Below are positions 55,003 through 61,880 of a stretch of 64,000 nucleotides of DNA, one piece after another; position 1 is the stretch's first letter; each line of letters opens with the position of its first letter. The stretch lies in assembly GCF_900176885.1 (NCBI RefSeq), contig NZ_LT839648.1, positions 3,570,039 through 3,634,038 on the forward strand. The letters run 5' to 3'. Origin of the DNA: Oceanobacillus senegalensis. Its GTDB lineage: Bacteria > Bacillota > Bacilli > Bacillales > Amphibacillaceae. The position numbers were made by a program, and so were the translations under genes. The notes beneath the pieces were generated by a model. It had not been told where the DNA came from. It did no database searches and saw only the letters and a program-made list of their open reading frames with translations.

Positions 55003-55305
55003 TTATATCCAGAACCAATTCCAAGGGTCTCTTCTTTCTCGTCTACGATTTGATTCGTCATCATCATGTTTAGGTTCATGGTCACGATTGAATTCTTCTA
55101 CATCATCATCTACACGCTTTTCGTCTTTTTTGTTTTCTCGTCGTTCCCAATCAGGTCGATCATGATCCTTATGATGGTGGTTACCTTCATCTATTACTTT
55201 TACTTCGTCAGCATGAATAACTACTTTACCAACTTTTAGTTTTAGTTCATCCACATTCTCTAAAGCATCCTTTTTGTCTTCTTGTTTTCTCCTTCTTCTT
55301 GCCAA
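55003..55305 (-). CDS. Highly charged protein of unknown function
   Basis: 100 residues, nearly all Arg, Lys, Asp, Glu and His apart from a short strand-like KLKVGKVVIHADEVKVID near 22-39 and a tryptophan-rich tail ending WNWFWI. It starts at TTG with AAGGAGAG upstream. I do not recognise the family. The location beside a spore-protein gene and the low-complexity His/Asp/Arg composition recall spore-coat-associated proteins, but that is inference. Confidence 0.72.
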   Translation of the reverse strand: MARRRRKQEDKKDALENVDELKLKVGKVVIHADEVKVIDEGNHHHKDHDRPDWERRENKKDEKRVDDDVEEFNRDHEPKHDDDESNRRRERRDPWNWFWI

Positions 55306-55329
55306 AATCTAATCTCTCCTTTGTAAGTT

Positions 55330-55430
55330 TGTCGCAAGGTTCAGAGGCAGAAGAAATCCACATATTGTTGTAGCACTTTAACTACCTACCTCTTATGATT
55401 TCGCCCTCACCAATCAAAGATTCAGTTTAT
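55330..55430 (+). repeat. Diverged family 1 repeat
   Basis: GTCGCAAGGTTCAGAGGCAG at the left and CAATCAAAGATTCAGTTTAT at the right, about 100 bases apart as in the other long copies. Confidence 0.5.
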
Positions 55431-55528
55431 ACTAAGATATGCACGTATCTACATACTGCTTAGGCATACACATAATTTGAGTTAAATTTATGTGGAATAT
55501 AAAAAAAGATAAAGAATGAGGATTCACC

Positions 55529-56278
55529 TCACTCTTCATCTTTTTTTCTTTTGTTCCACTCTTCGTTTACTAATTGATTCAATTGATGATTGATTCCAAC
55601 AGTTTTTTCAACTTCAAGTACAAAGGCGATACCTTTACCGGGCTTATTTAAATGTGCATCTTCTTCAATGGTATGAAGCACTTGTTCTGTTTTTTCTCTG
55701 CTAACTAACGTAAGGATGAGTTCTTTTTCTGGCTCGATAAGAATATTAAAGAGTTTAGCTTTTTCATGGATACCAGTTCCTCGTCCGTGGAGGATAGTAC
55801 CACCTTCTGCTCCTGCCTTTTTAGAGGCATCGACAACCTTATCCGATTCCCCCCTGTTAACGATGGTTAAGATTAGGTCATATAAGATATCTTGTTTTTT
55901 CATTATGTCATACCCACCCTCGTCATTAAAATCATCGTGATTCATTTCAATTCCCAACATATGAGAAATTCCACTGATATGCTTGGTGTCAATGACAAAG
56001 CCGATTCCTTGTCTCGGTTTATTTAAATTAACTGAATTTACAATGGCATTCATTACATCAGGAAAGATTTTATTTGGAACAAGTGTTAAAATAATTTCTC
56101 GTTCACGTTCAACAGGGATACCTAAAAAATGTGTTTTTTCATCAATACGAAATCCTTTACCAAGAAGTGTGGTACCTCCTCTGGCACCAGCCTTTTTAGA
56201 AGCCTGTATGACCTTCTTCGCTTTCTCTTTTTTTACGATGGTCACGATTAACTTTTGTTTCGTTTGCTTCTTTATCAT
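55529..56278 (-). CDS. Tandem PII-like (GlnB-fold) regulator
   Basis: 249 residues with two PII-type domains, at about 8-105 and 130-230. Each has the pattern LIVTIVKKEKAKKVIQASKK / LILTIVNRGESDKVVDASKK, then GARGGTTLLGKG / GAEGGTILHGRG and a late IGFVID / IAFVLE strand. PII proteins sense nucleotides and small metabolites and clamp transporters or enzymes. Here the partners are presumably the two DUF1538 membrane proteins directly upstream. The ATG at 56278 has AAGGAGAAGG upstream; an ATG at 56302 is less well placed. It overlaps the upstream gene by 83 bases. Confidence 0.88.
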   Translation of the reverse strand: MIKKQTKQKLIVTIVKKEKAKKVIQASKKAGARGGTTLLGKGFRIDEKTHFLGIPVEREREIILTLVPNKIFPDVMNAIVNSVNLNKPRQGIGFVIDTKHISGISHMLGIEMNHDDFNDEGGYDIMKKQDILYDLILTIVNRGESDKVVDASKKAGAEGGTILHGRGTGIHEKAKLFNILIEPEKELILTLVSREKTEQVLHTIEEDAHLNKPGKGIAFVLEVEKTVGINHQLNQLVNEEWNKRKKDEE

Positions 56279-56999
56279 CCTGTGCCTTCTCCTTTCTTCC
56301 ATATAGGATTCCCAGGGTAAGAACGGATAGAATGGGTGCTAGTGCTACTAATGCTACCATTCCAAATCCGTCAAGAAGTGGGTCTCTCCCCTCTGTGACA
56401 GAGGCAATCCCAACAAACATGGCTAACATAAATGTTGCTGTCATTGGACCTGTTGCAACTCCACCTGAGTCAAAAGCAATGGATGTAAATGTTTTGGATG
56501 TAAACCTTATCATAACTAATGCGATTATATAACCTGGAAGGATAAAATACCATAGGGAAATGCCCCATATTATTCGGAACATCGATAATGCAATCGCAAG
56601 GCCTACTCCAATGGATAAGGTATAAAGCAATACTTTTTGAGGAATATAACCACTAGATACTTCATCCACCTGATGTAGCAATACACTGACGGCGGGTTCT
56701 GCAAATATAGCGAAGAACCCAAGAATAAACCCAATTACCATTAGTAACCAAAGACTTCTTCTACCCATTTCTTGACCGATTAATTCACCAATCGGCATAA
56801 ACCCAATATGAACGCCTTGGAGAAAAAACGATAGACCAAAAAATGTAAGAATAAATCCAACAATAATATCCTTTACTTTATTTATTGGTAATTTGAGGAG
56901 AAATAGTTGACAAATGGAAAATAGAATAAGCAATGGAACTAAGGCGGTGACAACTTCTATCATGGTACCTCCAAAGCCCTCGAATATGTGTAAGTTCAT
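56196..56999 (-). CDS. DUF1538 membrane protein
   Basis: 267 residues with about seven hydrophobic helices and the DUF1538 hallmarks: FFAIFAEPAVSVLLHQVDEV near 91-110 and FTSIAFDSGGVATGPMTATF near 171-190. Predicted transporter-like protein of unknown substrate. It overlaps the preceding DUF1538 gene by ATGA. Its last 37 or so residues (after GILYG) are charged and run into the PII gene in another frame, whereas its paralogue stops at GVIYG. Confidence 0.85.
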   Translation of the reverse strand: MNLHIFEGFGGTMIEVVTALVPLLILFSICQLFLLKLPINKVKDIIVGFILTFFGLSFFLQGVHIGFMPIGELIGQEMGRRSLWLLMVIGFILGFFAIFAEPAVSVLLHQVDEVSSGYIPQKVLLYTLSIGVGLAIALSMFRIIWGISLWYFILPGYIIALVMIRFTSKTFTSIAFDSGGVATGPMTATFMLAMFVGIASVTEGRDPLLDGFGMVALVALAPILSVLTLGILYGRKEKAQDDKEANETKVNRDHRKKRESEEGHTGF

Positions 57000-57688
57000 C
57001 CGTAAATCACCCCTAATATGAGCACGGATAGGATAGGTCCTATGGATGCAAGAGCAATGAGTCCGAATCCGTCTGTAGAGGCAGTCTTCCCTCTGATGAC
57101 ACCTGCAACACCAACTCCTAGTGCCATAATAAAGGGAACGGTTAAAGGCCCTGTGGTAACTCCACCAGAGTCAAAAGAGATTGGAACGTATGCAGAGGGG
57201 GTAAATGCAGCTAGTAAAAAGATAAGTCCATATCCCGCTGCTAAGATATAAACAATGCTGAAGTTGAAAATAATACGTACCATGGATAGGGCTACAAAAA
57301 TGGCCACACCGAGTGCAACAGAAAGAATTAAAATACTTTTTGGAATGGCGCCATCTGATACTTGATCAACCTGAGTAGAGAGAACGCGAACATCTGGTTC
57401 AGCAAACGTAACAACTAGCCCTAGTATAAATCCAAAGAAGATAACAAGCCAAAGTTTCTTTGTCTTAGGCAGAGCAGCTCCAATCATTTCACCAACAGGC
57501 AGTAAGCCGACAGTAACACCTAATAAAAATAGTATAAGTCCAATGCCAACGAATAAAACACCCATGAGAAACTGTATAAATGTCTCTAGAGGAAGCCAAA
57601 TAATCGTAAACTGTAAAATGGTAATGACAATAGTAATAGGTAAAATGGATTTAATAACCTCGATAATCGTCTCTTTAATATTGTCCAT
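56996..57688 (-). CDS. DUF1538 membrane protein
   Basis: 230 residues, paralogue of the next gene. Helices cover most of the length, with LVVTFAEPDVRVLSTQVDQV near 89-108 and VPISFDSGGVTTGPLTVPFI near 170-189. The FDSGGVTTGP motif repeats between paralogues and may form a symmetrical pore or active centre in a heterodimer (inference). It is first gene of the DUF1538-DUF1538-PII operon; AAGGTGGG precedes the ATG. Confidence 0.87.
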   Translation of the reverse strand: MDNIKETIIEVIKSILPITIVITILQFTIIWLPLETFIQFLMGVLFVGIGLILFLLGVTVGLLPVGEMIGAALPKTKKLWLVIFFGFILGLVVTFAEPDVRVLSTQVDQVSDGAIPKSILILSVALGVAIFVALSMVRIIFNFSIVYILAAGYGLIFLLAAFTPSAYVPISFDSGGVTTGPLTVPFIMALGVGVAGVIRGKTASTDGFGLIALASIGPILSVLILGVIYG

Positions 57689-57969
57689 AGCAACCCACCT
57701 TTTTAAATGATGATTATTTTAAAGAGTCGGATAATTACATCTATTATAATAATAACAAAAAATTAAAGTTGTGTATATTCTGTTTTATTAATACTCCAAT
57801 AATTACTTTTAGTAATCTTGTAATTAAAAGTTGCAATCACTTAAAAATGGTGGTATATTTAGATTAAATTAAAGTATGTTGAATTAAGAATAAAGAGATA
57901 AATATCATTGAGTGATATTCAATATACGTAGAAATAACATTAGAAAAATACAGTAGGAGGAACATAATT

Positions 57970-58533
57970 ATGTTAAAAATAGGTATTGTTTTAGGTAGTG
58001 TACGTCAGGGACGAAATGCGGAGGCAGTTGCAAACTGGACATTAGATTTTGCTAATAAGCGTAATGATGCAAACGTAGAATACGAGATCATTGATTTAGC
58101 AGATTATAACCTTCCATTTTTAGGAGCAGCTATTCCAGAAGCACAACAAGCAGAAGCTGAAAAAACAATTAAAGCATGGTCAGAAAAAATGGCATCATTT
58201 GATGGATATATTTTTGTAACTCCTGAATATAACCATGCTATTGGTGGAGCATTGAAAAATGCATTAGACTATTTAAAACCAGAAGTGAATAATAAAGCTG
58301 CAGGATTTGTAGGTTACGGCAGTCTTGGTGGCGTGCGTGCTCATGAAAACTTGCGTCTAATCTTAGGAGAATTGCAAGTTGCTGATGTTCGTACAGCAGT
58401 AACGTTCTCATTAATTACAGACTTTGAGAACATGAGTGTATTTAAACCAGCAGACTATCATGAAGCAAATGCAAATGAAATGTTAGACCAAGTTATTGCT
58501 TGGAGTAATGCTTTAAAAACGACTAGACAATAG
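57970..58533 (+). CDS. NAD(P)H-dependent FMN reductase
   Basis: 187-residue flavodoxin-fold reductase reducing FMN, quinones or azo compounds. The FMN phosphate loop is GSVRQGRNAEAVANW near 9-23, with TPEYNHAIGGALKNALDYL near 78-96 and YGSLGGVRAHENLR near 114-127. AGTAGGAGG precedes the ATG. It is 14 bases ahead of a close paralogue, and the pair form one operon. Confidence 0.92.
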   Translation: MLKIGIVLGSVRQGRNAEAVANWTLDFANKRNDANVEYEIIDLADYNLPFLGAAIPEAQQAEAEKTIKAWSEKMASFDGYIFVTPEYNHAIGGALKNALDYLKPEVNNKAAGFVGYGSLGGVRAHENLRLILGELQVADVRTAVTFSLITDFENMSVFKPADYHEANANEMLDQVIAWSNALKTTRQ

Positions 58534-58547
58534 AAAGGGTTGCAATA

Positions 58548-59186
58548 ATGGGATTCTTTAGTAAGTTATTTGGTAAGTCAACAACAGAGGAAAAGGCAGT
58601 AGAAAAAAAGGTAGAAGAATCATTAAAGATTGGTATTGTTATTGGTAGTGTACGTCAAGACCGAAATGCGGAAGCAGTTGCAAATTGGATGTTGGATTTT
58701 GCAAGAAAACGTAATGATAGTCAGGTAGAGTATGAACTAGTCGATTTAGCAAACTATGATCTACCAATGCTTGGCCTACCTCTTCCTGAAGAGCAGCAAG
58801 AAGAATCAGCAAAGACCATTAAAGCGTGGTCAGAAAAAATGGCAACCTATGACGCGTATATTTTTGTAACTCCTGAGTACAATCACGCAACAGGTGGAGC
58901 ATTAAAAAATGCTCTTGATTACGTTAATCCAGAGGTAAATAACAAAGTGGCAGGGTTTGTTGGATATGGTAGCCTTGGAGGTGTTCGTGCTCATGAAAAT
59001 CTACGTCTAATTTTAGGTGAATTGCAGGTTGCTGATGTTCGTACAGCAGTAACATTCTCCTTAATGACAGACTTTGAAAACATGAGTGAATTCAAACCAG
59101 CTGATTACCATGAAGCAAATGCAAATGAAATGTTAGATCAGATTATTAGCTGGAGTAAAGCCTTTAAACCATTGAGAGATAAATAA
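58548..59186 (+). CDS. NAD(P)H-dependent FMN reductase with N-terminal extension
   Basis: 212 residues. From about residue 28 it is a close copy of the preceding gene (GSVRQDRNAEAVANW, TPEYNHATGGALKNALDY, YGSLGGVRAHENLRLILGEL). It has an added N-terminal piece, MGFFSKLFGKS, followed by a Glu/Lys-rich linker, that could be an amphipathic membrane- or partner-binding helix. Tandem duplication is evident; the last 70 residues are almost identical. Confidence 0.92.
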   Translation: MGFFSKLFGKSTTEEKAVEKKVEESLKIGIVIGSVRQDRNAEAVANWMLDFARKRNDSQVEYELVDLANYDLPMLGLPLPEEQQEESAKTIKAWSEKMATYDAYIFVTPEYNHATGGALKNALDYVNPEVNNKVAGFVGYGSLGGVRAHENLRLILGELQVADVRTAVTFSLMTDFENMSEFKPADYHEANANEMLDQIISWSKAFKPLRDK

Positions 59187-59229
59187 TGGATAAACGAAGT
59201 ATCCACAATCCTTTTATATAGATGATTAG

Positions 59230-59260
59230 AAACAAGCGATGATTACGTCGCTTGTTTTTT
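59230..59260 (+). terminator. Terminator of the flavin reductase pair
   Basis: AAACAAGCGA pairs with TCGCTTGTTT over 8 bases, followed by TTT. Confidence 0.92.
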
Positions 59261-59295
59261 ATTGCTTGAGTGACCATCATGCTACAGACTAGGTA

Positions 59296-59478
59296 TTACG
59301 ACTCTACATCTAACAAAGATAATTCAACACTTAATTCACTATTAAGATTGTCTAACGGAAAAACACGTGCGATGTCTTGTTGTTCATCTACTTGCTTGAT
59401 AACAACAGATCTACCTTTGTATGTAACAGGGATTAATTTGTTTGATTGGGCGATTTGCTTTGCTTTGTTCCTGTCCAT
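59296..59478 (-). CDS. sspH: H-type small acid-soluble spore protein
   Basis: 60-residue SspH-type spore protein (MDRNKAKQIAQSNKLIPVTY then the VVIKQVDEQQDIARVFPLDN core). AGGATATGG-type start signal. It is followed 100 bases upstream by another paralogue; each appears to be its own small unit expressed in the forespore. Confidence 0.92.
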   Translation of the reverse strand: MDRNKAKQIAQSNKLIPVTYKGRSVVIKQVDEQQDIARVFPLDNLNSELSVELSLLDVES

Positions 59479-59578
59479 ATCCTATCCTCCGAATTGTCTT
59501 ATATATTCTAAAAAGTGTTTTTGGTGTGCTGCAAGTGGTTATGGGCGCAAGGCAAGTGGATTGCCTTGCACCAACTAT

Positions 59579-59761
59579 TTATTTTAATTCTTCTAATTGA
59601 TCTAGGTGAACATTAAATTCGTTTTGTGGGTCATCTAATTGGTATACTCTTGCGGTAGGAGTATTGTTATCAACATGTTGGATGTAAATTTGCTTTCCAT
59701 TGTACATAACGTTTATTAAATCAGCTGATTCAGTAATCTCTTTTGCCCGTTGCTTATTCAT
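59579..59761 (-). CDS. sspH: H-type small acid-soluble spore protein
   Basis: 60-residue SspH paralogue (MNKQRAKEITESADLINVMY then IYIQHVDNNTPTARVYQLDD). GGAGGGCTAAT precedes the ATG. Third H-type protein in the window. The three share the IQ.VDE/N...AR/TV core but differ at both ends. Confidence 0.92.
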   Translation of the reverse strand: MNKQRAKEITESADLINVMYNGKQIYIQHVDNNTPTARVYQLDDPQNEFNVHLDQLEELK

Positions 59762-59793
59762 ATTAGCCCTCCATATTTAAAAATCTCGTAAAC

Positions 59794-59913
59794 TTAATGC
59801 TTTTTGTTCGGTAACCTTTGTTCTGGATGACCTCTACCTTGTCGTTTCTTATTTTTCAAATCCTTTTTTTAATTGCGTTTAATCTTTTCTACAAACTCAT
59901 TTGTATCTTCCAT
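59794..59913 (-). pseudogene. DUF4023-like small protein gene interrupted by a stop codon
   Basis: With AGGAGG upstream, the ATG at 59913 opens MEDTNEFVEKIKRN, then an in-frame TAA (59871-59869). The same frame continues KKDLKNKKRQGRGHPEQRLP and NKKH to a second TAA at 59794. As I recall, DUF4023 proteins of Bacillaceae are about 40 residues of the form EFVEKL.E.Q..., QGKG.P, LPNK.H. A single CAA-to-TAA change would explain the gap. Only a 14-residue peptide would now be made. Confidence 0.65.
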
Positions 59914-60020
59914 CATTTTTCCTCCTATATATATCTTTCTATAAGTAGGGTATCCAATATGTAGGGAAAAATGTAATACAGAAGCAAATAGGTCGTGATG
60001 ATTTGAAACAGATGGTTATT

Positions 60021-60070
60021 GGTATAAAGTGAATATTCAATCAATAGGGGTCCCTACACCCTTACTGATT
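60021..60070 (-). repeat. Degenerate family 1 repeat
   Basis: GTATAAAGTGAATATTCAAT at the left end mirrors the ATTGAAGATTCACTTTAT tail of the family, followed by a CCCTA/TACTGATTG segment. It lies in the 59914-60530 gene-free stretch. Confidence 0.45.
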
Positions 60071-60226
60071 GTTCGATGAATGAATCAGGAGTTTACTGGC
60101 TGCCTGACCCCCATTTATCGTTCTAAAGGTATCTCGGATTCTTCTCGTTAAGGGTCTTACAGCCAGTTAATCACGAGATAAAAGCCGGCGATTACATGAG
60201 AGCATATTACAATTATAATATCCTTA

Positions 60227-60293
60227 TTTCCGGAAATGCGGAAAAATAGCGTTATAAGTTCCGGTAAAACGGAACTTTCCGGTTATCTGGAAT
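60227..60293 (+). promoter_or_regulatory. Three TTCCG-N6-CGGAA palindromes (candidate enhancer sites)
   Basis: TTTCCG-N6-CGGAAA is at 60227-60244, AAGTTCCG-N6-CGGAACTT at 60256-60277, and TTTCCG-N6-TGGAAT (two mismatches) at 60276-60293. The first two centres are 31 bp apart, close to three helical turns. They lie 155-220 bases upstream of the sigma-54 promoter, the usual distance for an activator of that class. Confidence 0.55.
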
Positions 60294-60346
60294 TTTCAAG
60301 GTGGATGAAACATACGATAGAAATTGGTATTATTTCCCGTATTAAA

Positions 60347-60360
60347 TGAAAACGTTTTCC
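60347..60360 (+). promoter_or_regulatory. cre site (CcpA operator)
   Basis: TGAAAACGTTTTCC, with a perfect 12-bp palindrome GAAAACGTTTTC, fits the catabolite-responsive element consensus. It suggests glucose repression of the ato operon. Confidence 0.75.
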
Positions 60361-60445
60361 CGAGGATCTTTATCGATAGGCGTTCCAGAAATAAACAGAA
60401 AATTAAAAGGATAGCACTTATGGGGCGGCAAAGGATTTTTTGTAG

Positions 60446-60463
60446 TTGGCATGAATTTTGCAT
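60446..60463 (+). promoter_or_regulatory. Sigma-54 (SigL) promoter
   Basis: TTGGCATGAATTTTGCAT has GG and GC separated by exactly 10 bases, the -24/-12 architecture. It lies about 70 bases before atoD. I see no competing good sigma-A promoter in this interval. Confidence 0.8.
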
Positions 60464-60530
60464 AAGAATAGGTGATGAGGAGATAAAATCACAAATAAAT
60501 TATTCAACTAACTCAGGAGGTGCTTGTATA

Positions 60531-61175
60531 ATGAATAAAGTAATTACAATGAAAGATGCAATAAATACTTTCAAAGATAGCATGACAATCATGTGTGGTG
60601 GATTCATGGGCGTTGGTGCGTCTGAGAAACTTGTTTCCGCTATATTGGAATCCAATGCAAAAGATCTCACATTAATATCTAGTGATACAGCATATGAGGA
60701 AACAGGAGTAGGACCACTGGTGGCCAATAATCGAATTAAAAGACTTATTGCTTCACATATAGGGACAAATCCAATGACCGGGAAAAAAATGATTGCTGGG
60801 GAAATTGATGTGGAGCTTGTTCCACAAGGTACATTAGCGGAGAGATTACATGCTGGTGGTGCGGGCCTTGGTGGTGTCTTAACCCCAACAGGTGTGGGAA
60901 CGGTTGTGGAAGAAGGAAAAGCGACAATTGAAGTAGATGGTAAAGTATATTTGTTAGAAAAACCATTAAAAGCAGATGTGGCAATCATTAAGGCTCATAA
61001 AGCTGATAAAGCAGGTAATTTAGTATACCACCAATCAGCAAGGAACTTTAATCCAATGATGGCTTTAGCTGCAGATTTAGTAGTAGTTGAAGTGGAGGAA
61101 ATTGTTGAAATCGGTGAACTTGATCCGAATACAGTTGTTACTCCTGGTGTTGTTGTCGATAAAATCTTAGTATAA
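60531..61175 (+). CDS. atoD: Acetoacetate/short-chain acyl CoA-transferase, alpha subunit (AtoD-like)
   Basis: 214-residue alpha subunit of a family I CoA-transferase that moves CoA from acetyl- or succinyl-CoA to acetoacetate or another short acid. It has [18 protein letters not shown] near 18-35, [30 protein letters not shown] and [12 protein letters not shown], very like E. coli AtoD. The ATG at 60531 follows AGGAGGTG; the frame is open back to 60324 through promoter elements that are not coding. First gene of the operon. Confidence 0.92.
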   Translation: MNKVITMKDAINTFKDSMTIMCGGFMGVGASEKLVSAILESNAKDLTLISSDTAYEETGVGPLVANNRIKRLIASHIGTNPMTGKKMIAGEIDVELVPQGTLAERLHAGGAGLGGVLTPTGVGTVVEEGKATIEVDGKVYLLEKPLKADVAIIKAHKADKAGNLVYHQSARNFNPMMALAADLVVVEVEEIVEIGELDPNTVVTPGVVVDKILV

Positions 61176-61190
61176 AAGGAGGTAATTAGG

Positions 61191-61856
61191 ATGACAGAAA
61201 CAGTGAAAACTTCGAAAGAGATTATTGCAGCACGTGTAGCAAAGGAATTACATGATGGTGATTTAGTAAATCTGGGGATTGGACTCCCAACGATGATTCC
61301 TAACTACTTACCTGAAGGGGTGGATGTGATCCTTCAATCCGAAAATGGATTTACTGGGTTAGGGCCGATAAAAGGAGAAGCAAGCAAGGATTTAGTAAAT
61401 GCAGGTGGTCAACCGATTGGTATAAACTCAGGTGGTGCTTTCTTTGATAGCCAAACATCTTTTGCATTAATTCGTGGTGGACACGTAGATGTAACTGTAC
61501 TTGGTGGACTTGAAGTAGACCAGCACGGTAATCTTGCAAACTGGATTATCCCTGGAAAAATGGTGCCAGGAATGGGCGGTGCGATGGATTTAGTGACAGG
61601 TGCGAAGAAGGTTATTGTTGCGATGGAACACTGCTCTAAAAAAGGGGCTTCCAAGATTTTGGAAGAATGTAAGTTACCACTAACAGGAAAAGCTGTTGTA
61701 GATTTAATTGTAACGGAATTGGCTGTATTCCGTGTAACAGAAGAAGGTCTTGTACTAGAAGAACTTCAAGAAGGTGTAGACCTTGAAACAGTTAAGGAGA
61801 AGACAGAAGCACCATTTACAATTGGTCTAAGAGTAAATGAAGTGCAATTTAATTAA
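61191..61856 (+). CDS. atoA: Acetoacetate/short-chain acyl CoA-transferase, beta subunit (AtoA-like)
   Basis: 221-residue beta subunit with the catalytic glutamate in ILQSENGFTGLGP near 50. It also has NLGIGLPTMIPNYLPEG near 27-43, GGHVDVTVLGGLEVD, and the conserved GKMVPGMGGAMDLVTGAKKV. It is 15 bases after atoD with AGGAGGTAATT upstream and forms the heterotetramer with AtoD. Confidence 0.93.
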   Translation: MTETVKTSKEIIAARVAKELHDGDLVNLGIGLPTMIPNYLPEGVDVILQSENGFTGLGPIKGEASKDLVNAGGQPIGINSGGAFFDSQTSFALIRGGHVDVTVLGGLEVDQHGNLANWIIPGKMVPGMGGAMDLVTGAKKVIVAMEHCSKKGASKILEECKLPLTGKAVVDLIVTELAVFRVTEEGLVLEELQEGVDLETVKEKTEAPFTIGLRVNEVQFN

Positions 61857-61880
61857 TATTTTATTATGGAGGTTTGTATC

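Noticed and set aside
59270-59587. 105-codon plus-strand open frame opposite an SspH gene
   Set aside because: It is antisense to a clear spore-protein gene that has the better start signal and family match.
60227-60293. Proof of a specific activator binding site
   Set aside because: The palindromes are suggestive, but short TTCCGG-type repeats are also common in intergenic DNA of this family, so I list them only as candidates.
60324-60530. N-terminal extension of AtoD
   Set aside because: It spans the cre site and sigma-54 promoter and lacks a ribosome binding site, whereas 60531 has AGGAGGTG.
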